Below are positions 7,895 to 14,643 of a stretch of DNA of 19,408 nt, piece after piece. Origin of the DNA: CAZRUA01 sp964603125. Its GTDB lineage: Bacteria > Bacteroidota > Bacteroidia > B-17B0 > Aurantibacillaceae. The DNA lies in NCBI GenBank assembly GCA_964603125.1, contig CAZRUA010000066.1, forward strand, positions 1 to 19,408, in the 5' to 3' direction. Positions within the stretch are counted from its first letter, which is position 1. The number at the start of each line of letters is the position of its first letter. Under the pieces are notes generated by a model that saw nothing but the letters and a program-made list of their open reading frames with translations, was not told the DNA's origin and searched no databases. The translations under genes were made by a program, and so were the position numbers.

Positions 7895-8822
7895 GCATTA
7901 GTCTATTTAAGTGTCGTACGCTTTGTATCCCGCATTGTTTAGCTATTTGTTCGCGCGATAAATCAGGTTGTTTAATCAATTCGCTTATTTTTTCTTTTCT
8001 TAGTAGGGTTATGTATTCGTTTACGGTTAATTGTGTTTCTTTTTTAAATACACGTGTAAAGTTTCTTTCGCTCATCATAGCTATTTCTGCTAAATCCGGC
8101 ATGTTTACTTTTTCGTTTAGGTTGTGGTATAACCATTCTTGCACTTTATGAATACCTGCATGCATGTGGTTGCGGTAATTGAGCAATGCACTTTTTTGTG
8201 GTGAAGAACCGTTCCGGCGATTATAGATAACCAATTCACGGGCAATCATAGAAGTAAAGTATTCATTAGAAATTTTGCTTAAAACATATAAAGCCACGTC
8301 AATTCCCGAAGTTGCGCCTGCACTTGTAATGATACGTTGGTCTTCAATATAAATTATATTTTCATGAACTTTAGCAAAAGGATACATCTGTTTAAATTCG
8401 GATGTTCTTTTCCAGTGTGTGGTACAATTTAAGCCATCTAATAAGTCTGTTTTTCCAAGTAAAAAAGCTCCTAAACACAACGCACAGATATGAGCACCTT
8501 CATTATAGGCTTCTTTTATCCAATTAATAAAATGGTTATCTAATTTAAGTTTAGGTGAAAGTATGTAGTTTATATCAGCGCTAGCTATAAAGATATAGTC
8601 ACCTTTTTTTACTTTGTAGTTTTTGTAGGACTCAACCTTTCCAATAGGCACTTTGGTTGAGCTTGTAAGATTATTTTCATAAGAACAGTAGTTTAAACTT
8701 AAATTTAAGCCATGTTCTTTTGCTTCATGAAAAACTTGAGCCGCACTCGAAAAGTCGAACATATTTGCATTTGGTGGAATAACAAATAGTATTTGGGTTG
8801 AAGTATTTTTCGCTGTTTTCAT
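7884..8822 (-). CDS. GlxA family transcriptional regulator (DJ-1/PfpI domain + AraC helix-turn-helix)
   Basis: The 312-residue protein has an N-terminal DJ-1/PfpI-like domain (about 10-190) and a C-terminal AraC/XylS DNA-binding domain (about 225-312). The nucleophile-elbow region is conserved, with Cys116 in an Ile-Cys-Ala-Leu-Cys-Leu-Gly-Ala-Phe context followed by Leu-Leu-Asp-Gly-Leu and Thr-Thr-His-Trp, then Ser-Ala-Gly-Ala-Thr-Ser-Gly-Ile-Asp. The first helix-turn-helix (Met-Ser-Glu-Arg-Asn-Phe-x-Arg-x-Phe-Lys) is clear. The second ends early, a few residues after Leu-Asn-Arg-Leu, so the C-terminus is short for the family. Regulators of this group control catabolic or stress genes in response to small ligands; the ligand here is unknown. 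It heads a tight run with the unknown protein, GNAT and M1-like genes, and may regulate that run itself. Confidence 0.92.
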   Translation of the reverse strand: MKTAKNTSTQILFVIPPNANMFDFSSAAQVFHEAKEHGLNLSLNYCSYENNLTSSTKVPIGKVESYKNYKVKKGDYIFIASADINYILSPKLKLDNHFINWIKEAYNEGAHICALCLGAFLLGKTDLLDGLNCTTHWKRTSEFKQMYPFAKVHENIIYIEDQRIITSAGATSGIDVALYVLSKISNEYFTSMIARELVIYNRRNGSSPQKSALLNYRNHMHAGIHKVQEWLYHNLNEKVNMPDLAEIAMMSERNFTRVFKKETQLTVNEYITLLRKEKISELIKQPDLSREQIAKQCGIQSVRHLNRLMHAN

Positions 8823-8829
8823 TGCTGTA

Positions 8830-8856
8830 AAATTAGATTGATTTTAGGTCTAATTT
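8830..8856. promoter_or_regulatory. Inverted repeat upstream of the GlxA-type gene (possible operator)
   Basis: AAATTAGA (8830-8837) and TCTAATTT (8849-8856) are perfect inverted copies separated by 11 bases. They lie 8-34 bp upstream of the regulator start codon. The position suits an autoregulatory site or a 5'-UTR hairpin. In such AT-rich DNA an 8-base match may be chance. Confidence 0.3.
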
Positions 8857-9058
8857 AAGACAATAAAAGGACATATTCAGCCAATAATTATAGTAGGCTT
8901 AATTTGTCATTTTAATTTGGAAATGAAAGCATGGGACTATAATGTGATTCTAGTAAATGAATTCAACCTTTATACCAAAAAGTTAAATAGCAGAAATACT
9001 TATTAAACCATTATTTTGTTTAATAGGCAATAGAAGAGGATAGTTTAATTAATCTGAA

Positions 9059-9616
9059 TTACGACTTCTTTACAAACTTGGTTAAAATAACAATCGTTTG
9101 ATCATTGATTTTACCTTCAATTTGTTCGGTATTATCATGAACTAATTTTATACGTTTAACAACAGTTCCTTTTGAAGCTGAAAAACTGGTTCCTTTAACG
9201 TTTAGCAATTGAGTTAGAACAACATTGTCGCCATTTTCAAGCACGTTACCAAAAGCATCTTTGTGAACTGCAGCAACCTCAAAAGCACTCATGGCCCATT
9301 GTATGGTAGCTTCGTCTAAATCAACCGAGTTAATTAAGTTACTTGCCCAATCTTGATCTTTAAACTTATTTAAAATACGGTAGCTCAAAGCTTGAACACT
9401 TGCTTCTGGATTCCAAATGCTTCCCTCTAAACAGCGCCAGTGAAAAGCAGCTTCTGTATCATCAATTGCATTTAAACAAGTGGTACATAATGCAACCTGA
9501 TTGTCAATTGAGTCGTCGTTTTTAGGGCTTACAGTATATTCGTGTACAGCTGTTTCAGCATTACATAATTCACATTGGTCACCGCAGCGATCTTTAAGTT
9601 TTTGACTAATTGACAT
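9059..9616 (-). CDS. PhnA/YjdM family zinc-ribbon protein
   Basis: This 185-residue cytoplasmic protein has a zinc-ribbon-like N-terminus with Cys15-x-x-Cys18 and Cys44-x-x-Cys47 (plus Cys11), a helical middle, and a C-terminal SH3-like PhnA domain (about 118-183) with Asp-x-x-Gly-Asn, Asn-Gly-Asp-x-Val and a Lys-Gly-Thr-Val-Val-Lys-x-Ile strand. The family is named from E. coli YjdM (formerly PhnA). The name PhnA is also used for an unrelated phosphonoacetate hydrolase, so phosphonate use should not be assumed. A -7-like TAACTTTG box lies 36-43 bp upstream of the ATG. It is monocistronic or follows the helicase gene after a 122-bp gap. Confidence 0.88.
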   Translation of the reverse strand: MSISQKLKDRCGDQCELCNAETAVHEYTVSPKNDDSIDNQVALCTTCLNAIDDTEAAFHWRCLEGSIWNPEASVQALSYRILNKFKDQDWASNLINSVDLDEATIQWAMSAFEVAAVHKDAFGNVLENGDNVVLTQLLNVKGTSFSASKGTVVKRIKLVHDNTEQIEGKINDQTIVILTKFVKKS

Positions 9617-9651
9617 AAGAAGTATTGTTTAAATGAAATTTTCTTGAGCGG

Positions 9652-9659
9652 CAAAGTTA
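9652..9659 (-). promoter_or_regulatory. Candidate Bacteroidota -7 box for the PhnA-like gene
   Basis: On the minus strand this reads TAACTTTG, an exact match to TAnnTTTG. It lies 36-43 bp before the ATG at 9616. No convincing TTG -33 box was found at the normal spacing. Confidence 0.4.
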
Positions 9660-9738
9660 TAAGATTATTTATAAAATAGACCTTTTATTTAGTGATTTAT
9701 GAGCTAAATCAGTGTTAGTAATCAATTCTTTTTCTGCG

Positions 9739-10896
9739 TTAATTCTTCTTTTTAGCTTCAGGTGCAAAGTGAATTGCATTTCCATCAATCATGGTAACGG
9801 GCTTTCCCATTTTTTTCTGAATTACTTTAAAGTGATGCTCTTCATCCGGACTAACCAATGAAATGGCTTCTCCTGAGGCTTCGGCTCTTCCTGTTCTACC
9901 AATACGATGGATATAATCTTTTGGAGAACGAGGTAATTCATAATTTATCACATAGGGTAAAAATTTTATGTCTATACCACGCGACATTAAATCCGTTGCA
10001 ACCAAAACTTTTAGTTTGCCCGATTTAAAATCGTTTAAAGCTTGATTTCGTGCTTCCTGACTTTTTTTACTGTGTATGGCATAAGCAAAAATATTATTTT
10101 GACGAAGCTTTAAAGTTACTGCATCGGCTCTTTGCACGGATGATGTAAATACTAAAACTTGTTTCATGTTTTTATCATTAATCAAATGTCTTAATAGCGG
10201 GCCTTTTTTTTCGTTAGAAACATAGTAAGCATATTGCTGAATCAAATCAATGTTTTTAACCTCTTCCTCCACTTTTATGACAACTGGATTATGAAGTAAA
10301 TTTTTATGGATATTATTTAAGTCATCACTTAAAGTAGCTGAAAATAAAAGGTTTTGGCGTGTTTTGGGAAGTAAATCAAAAATCATTGCCATCTCTTCCG
10401 CAAAACCCAAATTCAACATTTTATCGGCTTCGTCCAACACCAACATTTTAACAGCTGATAAGGAAACAGAGTTAGAGCCAACCAATTCGAGTAAGCGTCC
10501 GGGTGTTGCTACTAGTATTTCAACACCTTGTAAGCCCATCATTTGTGGGTTAATGGACACACCACCATAAACGGCTAAGCTTTTTATTTTTGGAGTTAAA
10601 TGAGTACTAAGACTTTTAAAAACATCGTTAACCTGTATAGCTAGTTCACGTGTAGGGACTAAAATCAATGCACGCACATGACGATTTTTTCCAGCTTTTA
10701 ACGATTGAAATTGTTGTAAAATTGGTAAAGCAAATGAAGCTGTTTTTCCTGAGCCTGTTTGGGCAATACCTAAAATATCTTTTCCTTCTAAAATAGCAGG
10801 AATAGCTTGTGCTTGAATAGGGTAGGCTTGCGTGTAATTAAGATCAGAAATAGCTTGTAAAAGCTCCGTAGATAAACCTAGTTTTGAAAAAGGCAT
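9739..10896 (-). CDS. DEAD-box ATP-dependent RNA helicase, RhlE-like
   Basis: All core helicase motifs are present in 385 residues. They are the Q motif near 22-28 (Gln-Ala-Tyr-Pro-Ile-Gln), Walker A Ala-Gln-Thr-Gly-Ser-Gly-Lys-Thr at 45-52, Pro-Thr-Arg-Glu-Leu near 81-85, Thr-Pro-Gly-Arg at 131-134, Asp-Glu-Ala-Asp at 155-158, Ser-Ala-Thr at 186-188, Ala-Thr-Asp-x-x-x-Arg-Gly-Ile-Asp at 300-309 and His-Arg-Ile-Gly-Arg-Thr-Gly-Arg at 330-337. The C-terminal tail is short, with no added RNA-binding domain, as in compact RhlE-type enzymes of Bacteroidota. The likely role is unwinding RNA in ribosome assembly or RNA turnover, in the cytoplasm. A TATATTTG box stands 34-41 bp upstream of the ATG. 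Confidence 0.95.
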   Translation of the reverse strand: MPFSKLGLSTELLQAISDLNYTQAYPIQAQAIPAILEGKDILGIAQTGSGKTASFALPILQQFQSLKAGKNRHVRALILVPTRELAIQVNDVFKSLSTHLTPKIKSLAVYGGVSINPQMMGLQGVEILVATPGRLLELVGSNSVSLSAVKMLVLDEADKMLNLGFAEEMAMIFDLLPKTRQNLLFSATLSDDLNNIHKNLLHNPVVIKVEEEVKNIDLIQQYAYYVSNEKKGPLLRHLINDKNMKQVLVFTSSVQRADAVTLKLRQNNIFAYAIHSKKSQEARNQALNDFKSGKLKVLVATDLMSRGIDIKFLPYVINYELPRSPKDYIHRIGRTGRAEASGEAISLVSPDEEHHFKVIQKKMGKPVTMIDGNAIHFAPEAKKKN

Positions 10897-10929
10897 GTAT
10901 AAGGATTAAGTGAAGTAAATTATTTTATC

Positions 10930-10937
10930 CAAATATA
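10930..10937 (-). promoter_or_regulatory. Candidate -7 box for the DEAD-box helicase
   Basis: The minus strand reads TATATTTG, matching TAnnTTTG, 34-41 bp upstream of the helicase ATG at 10896. A -33 TTG at proper spacing is not evident. Confidence 0.4.
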
Positions 10938-10954
10938 CAGCTAATAGTTTGGAA

Positions 10955-11320
10955 TTACTCTTCCACTTCAAAAACAAACGTTTTTATAGCTGTTGTATCA
11001 AAGTGTTTGGCTTTAAATAGGGTAATTTGAGTTTTACCAGGATAAATGGCTTCAAAATGAAAATCAACATTTGGGTTGGAAGCTCCGTGCCAATTGCTGC
11101 CTTTGTAATCTACAATGCTTTTGTCTAAATCATTTTGCATCATCCACATGTAGCCACTTTCATGTTCTTCCGGAAGATTAACGTAAACTTTGTCAAACAA
11201 TTTTAGCTTGTTTGTTCCAGCTGCTTTCTCAACAGTAATCTGACGTTCAGCTTTTTTACAGCTAAAAAGTGTTGTAATAAAACTCGCTACTATTAAAGCA
11301 ATACTTAATTTCTTTTTCAT
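10955..11320 (-). CDS. Lipoprotein with chagasin-like (peptidase inhibitor I42) domain
   Basis: A signal peptide with lipobox Leu-Phe-Ser-Cys (Cys21) marks this 121-residue protein as a lipoprotein of the cell envelope. The mature part resembles the chagasin/I42 cysteine-peptidase inhibitor fold. A Val-x-Leu-Pro-Glu strand leads into Ser-Gly-Tyr-Met-Trp (55-59), which stands where the NPTTGY loop is found. Then come a Gly/Asn-rich loop (about 74-84), and Pro-Gly-Lys-Thr-x-Ile-Thr-Leu with a final beta strand, where the Arg-Pro-Trp loop would be (Lys-Ala-Lys-His-Phe). The first and last loops are degenerate, so inhibitory activity is uncertain. The start abuts the stop of the TerB-DnaJ gene with no gap, so the two are co-transcribed. 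Fold assignment is from pattern only. Confidence 0.72.
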   Translation of the reverse strand: MKKKLSIALIVASFITTLFSCKKAERQITVEKAAGTNKLKLFDKVYVNLPEEHESGYMWMMQNDLDKSIVDYKGSNWHGASNPNVDFHFEAIYPGKTQITLFKAKHFDTTAIKTFVFEVEE

Positions 11321-12070
11321 TTAGTTGATACCTCTTTTTTTCTTAATATTTTCGTAAGCTTCCTGTACTTTTCTAAACTTGTCATGAGCCGATTTTTCAA
11401 CACTTTCACCCATACCAGCTACTTTGTCAGGATGATATTTCATAGCCATTCTACGATAAGCTTTTTTTAACTCATCATCAGTACAACTAGGTTCAACTTC
11501 TAAAATTCTATAATCACTTGTTGTATCGCGGTAATACATTGCTTTTATTGAATCAGAATCGCTTTTGCTAATGTTTAAGTAATTGGCAATTTGTTCAATT
11601 ACGTTTATTTCGTGATTATTTACATCACCATCCGCCTTTGAAATTCCAAATAAATAATGCAGTAATTGCAAACGTGCGCTAATTGGCATGTTAGTTCTTA
11701 TTTGCACACAAACTTCTTGTAAGGGAATTTCTTTTTTTAATAGTTCTCCTAAAAGTTTTATTTGTTCATTAGCAACTTCTTTTCCGAAGTTAGCTTCTAA
11801 AAATGCACGGACAAATTCCAATTCACTTTTCATGGTTTTGCCATCGCTTTTCATCACAGCAGCCGAAAGAACCATTAAACTTGCTGCAAAATCTCCAGCA
11901 GTAGTTTTTTGTCTTTGTCCAAAACCTGTATTATCAAACGAATTTCCTTTGTAAACTGTAACCGAGGCACTGTCAATAACCGAACCTATTACAAAACCAA
12001 TTGCAGCTCCAATTGGTCCCCAAAAGGCCCAACCAATTGCTCCACCAAACCATTTAGCGTAATTCGACAT
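11321..12070 (-). CDS. TerB-DnaJ domain protein (DjlA-like co-chaperone)
   Basis: The 249-residue protein has three parts. Residues 8-33 are a Gly/Ala-rich hydrophobic segment of glycine-zipper type, probably a membrane anchor. Residues about 58-180 form a TerB-like helical domain with the acidic Lys-Ser-Asp-Gly and Ala-Asp-Gly-Asp turns. Residues about 185-247 are a C-terminal J-domain with His-Pro-Asp at 213-215, the signature that stimulates DnaK ATPase. This order matches DjlA, a membrane-anchored DnaK partner. The substrate is not known. A TATCTTTG box at 12085-12092 sits just upstream, and the gene is divergent from the SPFH gene. It is followed without a gap by the chagasin-like lipoprotein. 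Confidence 0.9.
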   Translation of the reverse strand: MSNYAKWFGGAIGWAFWGPIGAAIGFVIGSVIDSASVTVYKGNSFDNTGFGQRQKTTAGDFAASLMVLSAAVMKSDGKTMKSELEFVRAFLEANFGKEVANEQIKLLGELLKKEIPLQEVCVQIRTNMPISARLQLLHYLFGISKADGDVNNHEINVIEQIANYLNISKSDSDSIKAMYYRDTTSDYRILEVEPSCTDDELKKAYRRMAMKYHPDKVAGMGESVEKSAHDKFRKVQEAYENIKKKRGIN

Positions 12071-12084
12071 AAAAATATAAAGTG

Positions 12085-12092
12085 CAAAGATA
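12085..12092 (-). promoter_or_regulatory. Candidate -7 box for the TerB-DnaJ/lipoprotein operon
   Basis: The minus strand reads TATCTTTG, matching TAnnTTTG, 15-22 bp upstream of the ATG at 12070. This implies a very short leader. A clear TTG -33 box is missing. Confidence 0.45.
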
Positions 12093-12158
12093 CGTGGCTT
12101 TTTGTATTTGAAAGGCTTTTTAACTGAGTTAAAATTGATTAAATTTCGTTTAAGGCAA

Positions 12159-12188
12159 TTGCTATCTGCTAAAAAAACCTTACTTTAG
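12159..12188 (+). promoter_or_regulatory. Candidate promoter of the SPFH-fur-ribH-tlpA operon
   Basis: TTG (12159-12161), a 19-base spacer and TACTTTAG (12181-12188, one mismatch to TAnnTTTG) lie 16-45 bp before the ATG at 12204. The spacing suits the Bacteroidota sigma factor consensus, but the -7 box is imperfect. Confidence 0.35.
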
Positions 12189-12203
12189 AAAAAAATATTT
12201 AAC

Positions 12204-13136
12204 ATGATACCTTTATACATTATCCCAGTAGTACTAGTGGTTTTAGTGCTTTTCTTATCGTTTACAACCGTTAATCAAGGAACAGTTGCTGTAATAACTA
12301 TATTCGGTAAATACCGACGTATATTAATGCCTGGATTAAACATGAAGATACCTTTTATTGAAAGAGTTCATAAAAAGATATCTATTCAAAATCGCAGTGC
12401 TGAACTTGGATTTCAAGCTACTACAAGTGATCAAGCAAATGTAAATTTTACAGCTATGTTGCTTTATTCTGCATTAGACCAACAGGAGGAAACAATTAAG
12501 AATGTTGCTTTTAAGTTTGTGGATGAAAGAAACTTTATGCAAGCACTTGTTCGCTCAGTAGAAGGTTCTATTAGAGGGTTTGTGGCTACTAAAAAGCAAT
12601 CAGAGGTTTTATCATTACGTAGAGAAATTGTGGAAGATGTAAAAGAACAAATGGATAAAACTCTAGAACAATGGGGTTATCATTTGATTGATTTACAAAT
12701 CAATGATATTAACTTTGATGAGGAAGTAATGCGCAGTATGAGTAAGGTGGTTGCAAGTAACAACTTAAAAGCCGCTGCTGAAAATGAAGGTCAGGCATTG
12801 TTAATTACAAAGACTAAGGCTGCCGAAGCTGAAGGTAATGCTATAAAAATTAGTGCTACAGCCGAAAGAGAAGCAGCGCAATTGCGTGGACAAGGTATTG
12901 CTTTGTTTAGAGAGGAAGTTGCAAAAGGTATGTCGGTTGCAGCTAAAGAAATGCAATCATCTAATTTAGATCCATCATTTATTTTATTCAGTATGTGGAC
13001 CGAGAGTATTAAGCATTTTGCTGAAAATGGAAAAGGTAATGTTATTTTCTTGGATGGTTCTGCCGAAGGTATGCAACGCAGTATGAAGGAAATGATGGCG
13101 ATGAATAAATTAGATACAAATGCTAAAACAAAATAA
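12204..13136 (+). CDS. SPFH/band-7 domain membrane protein (stomatin/HflK-C/QmcA-like)
   Basis: The 310-residue protein has one N-terminal membrane segment (about 2-22) followed by an SPFH domain: Val-Asn-Gln-Gly-Thr-Val-Ala-Val-Ile and Arg-x-Ile-Leu-x-Pro-Gly-Leu-Asn, then the central sheet to about 190. A long helical, Ala/Glu/Lys-rich coiled-coil region (about 185-245, with Lys-Ala-Ala-Glu-Ala-Glu-Gly repeats) comes next. Family members build large oligomeric cages or rings in the membrane and modulate proteases or lipid microdomains. No NfeD or FtsH gene stands next to it, so the partner is unknown. The Fur-family gene starts 5 bp after its stop. Confidence 0.9.
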   Translation: MIPLYIIPVVLVVLVLFLSFTTVNQGTVAVITIFGKYRRILMPGLNMKIPFIERVHKKISIQNRSAELGFQATTSDQANVNFTAMLLYSALDQQEETIKNVAFKFVDERNFMQALVRSVEGSIRGFVATKKQSEVLSLRREIVEDVKEQMDKTLEQWGYHLIDLQINDINFDEEVMRSMSKVVASNNLKAAAENEGQALLITKTKAAEAEGNAIKISATAEREAAQLRGQGIALFREEVAKGMSVAAKEMQSSNLDPSFILFSMWTESIKHFAENGKGNVIFLDGSAEGMQRSMKEMMAMNKLDTNAKTK

Positions 13137-13141
13137 GTGTA

Positions 13142-13630
13142 ATGGTTAGTGAGGAGATTAAGGAAACAGTTCGTAAGATTTTTTCAGATTATTTAGAAGC
13201 GCATGGGCATCGAAAAACATCGGAACGATTTGCTATTTTAAGTGAAATCTATTCGCATGAAGGACACTTTGATGTAGAAGGCTTGTATGTGATGATGAAG
13301 AATAAGAAGTACCGTGTTAGTAGGGCTACTTTGTATAATACCATCGAAATTTTGTTGGATGCCAATTTGTTGATTAAACACCAATTTGGTAAAAATATTT
13401 CTCAGTTTGAACGTGCTTACATGTTTAAACAACATGATCACCTTATTTGTCAAGATTGTGAACATGTATTTGAATTTTGTGACCCTCGTTTACAACAAAT
13501 CCAACATTTAGCAGGAGAAATTTTTCAATCTACCATAGTAAACCACAGTTTAAATTTTTATGGCAAATGCCAAAGTTTGGCTGGTAATGGTAAATGTATT
13601 CATGGTAATAAACCAAAAATTAAACAATAA
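13142..13630 (+). CDS. Fur family transcriptional regulator
   Basis: The 162-residue protein has an N-terminal winged-helix DNA-binding domain (Arg-x-Thr-Ser-Glu-Arg, and the recognition part Val-Ser-Arg-Ala-Thr-Leu-Tyr-Asn-Thr-Ile at 59-68) and a C-terminal dimerisation domain with His98-Asp-His100 and Cys103-x-x-Cys106. The second cysteine pair, which normally completes the structural zinc site as Cys-x-x-Cys, is Cys143 and Cys152, eight residues apart. It may be an iron (Fur), zinc (Zur) or peroxide (PerR) sensor; the sequence does not tell which. Its TAA shares a base with the ribH ATG (TAATG), so the two are translationally coupled. Direct regulation of ribH is possible but not shown. 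Confidence 0.93.
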   Translation: MVSEEIKETVRKIFSDYLEAHGHRKTSERFAILSEIYSHEGHFDVEGLYVMMKNKKYRVSRATLYNTIEILLDANLLIKHQFGKNISQFERAYMFKQHDHLICQDCEHVFEFCDPRLQQIQHLAGEIFQSTIVNHSLNFYGKCQSLAGNGKCIHGNKPKIKQ

Positions 13631-14145
13631 TGGCAAGTGAATTAAAGAATTTATCTGTTGTTGAAGGTTCAGATATTCCTTCGGCTAAAGGAATGCGATT
13701 TGGAATTGTAATGGCAGAATGGAATTATGAAGTAACAAAAGCATTAACAGATGGCGCAGAAAAAACGTTGTTGAAAGCTGGTGTTGATGAAAAAGACATT
13801 ATAATTAAAACAGTTCCCGGTGCTTTTGAATTAACTTTAGGTGGACAATATTTAGTTGAACATGAAAATTGTGATGCTATTATATGCATTGGTTGTGTGA
13901 TACAAGGCGATACGAAACATTTTGATTTTATATGTAACTCTGTTGCTCAAGGTATAACCAATTTAAATACTATCTATAAAAAGCCTTTTATTTTTGGTGT
14001 TTTAACTCCTAATACTATGGAACAAGCTTTGGATAGAGCAGGCGGTAAGCATGGAAACAAAGGAGATGAAGCAGCAGTTACTGCTATAAAAATGTTAGCT
14101 CTTAAAAATAGTTTTGGAGCTAATAAAAAACCAATTGGATTTTAA
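13630..14145 (+). CDS. ribH: 6,7-dimethyl-8-ribityllumazine synthase
   Basis: This is the penultimate enzyme of riboflavin synthesis. It condenses 5-amino-6-ribitylamino-uracil with 3,4-dihydroxy-2-butanone 4-phosphate. The 171-residue protein shows the family motifs in order: Gly-Ile-Val-x-Ala-Glu-Trp-Asn (25-32, Trp31 at the substrate aromatic position), Val-Pro-Gly-Ala-Phe-Glu-Leu (62-68), Ile-Gly-Cys-Val-Ile-Gln-Gly-Asp-Thr-Lys-His (87-97, His97 the proposed acid/base), Phe-Gly-Val-Leu-Thr and the phosphate-contacting Arg136. It is cytoplasmic and normally forms pentamers or 60-mers. Both ends overlap neighbouring genes by one base (TAATG). Confidence 0.96.
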   Translation: MASELKNLSVVEGSDIPSAKGMRFGIVMAEWNYEVTKALTDGAEKTLLKAGVDEKDIIIKTVPGAFELTLGGQYLVEHENCDAIICIGCVIQGDTKHFDFICNSVAQGITNLNTIYKKPFIFGVLTPNTMEQALDRAGGKHGNKGDEAAVTAIKMLALKNSFGANKKPIGF

Positions 14146-14636
14146 TGAAAAGTAAATTAATTGTTCCAGTAATTTTTATTGTTTGTAGCGCCTTAGTTGG
14201 CTTTTATTTGTATAAGAAGTATCGTGTAGCTCCTACAATTGATTTACTGAAACAAGAGGTATATAATGAAAACAACGAGCGTGTTGATTTACAAAAATTC
14301 GTTGGGAAACGTTTAATTATATCTTACTATGCCTCGTGGTGCAGAGATTGCTTACAAGAGATGAAAACAATGAATGCTGTTAAGGCCACTAAGTATGCCG
14401 ATGCAGAGGTGATTGCCATTACAGATGAAACTCAGGAGAAACTAGTTCAATTTAAAAATTCGAGAAATTACCCTTTTACTTTTTTACGTTTAAACAAAGG
14501 TTTTGATGAAATTAAGATTTATTCCATTCCGGTAACGTATATTGTAAATGAGGAAGGAAAATTGATTTACGAAAAAGTGGGTGCAATTGATTGGGAAAGC
14601 GAATCGTTTTACGCTTTTTATAAGGGATTGAAATAA
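14145..14636 (+). CDS. Membrane-anchored TlpA-like thioredoxin-fold protein
   Basis: The 163-residue protein has an N-terminal hydrophobic anchor (about 5-23) followed by Lys/Arg, which places the thioredoxin domain outside the cytoplasmic membrane. The redox motif is Trp65-Cys66-Arg-Asp-Cys69, and the cis-proline is Pro129 (Ser-Ile-Pro-Val-Thr-Tyr). A Tyr-Tyr-Ala-Ser-Trp-Cys strand and a Glu-Gly-Lys-Leu turn complete the TlpA/AhpC-TSA-like fold. The probable job is reducing or exchanging disulfides in envelope proteins; the partner is unknown. Its ATG overlaps the ribH stop. It is convergent with the GT87-type gene, 7 bp apart. Confidence 0.9.
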   Translation: MKSKLIVPVIFIVCSALVGFYLYKKYRVAPTIDLLKQEVYNENNERVDLQKFVGKRLIISYYASWCRDCLQEMKTMNAVKATKYADAEVIAITDETQEKLVQFKNSRNYPFTFLRLNKGFDEIKIYSIPVTYIVNEEGKLIYEKVGAIDWESESFYAFYKGLK

Positions 14637-14643
14637 AATTGGT

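Noticed and set aside
11688..12127. Plus-strand open frames opposite the TerB-DnaJ gene
   Set aside because: They lie antisense to a clearly recognised gene and have no recognisable features.
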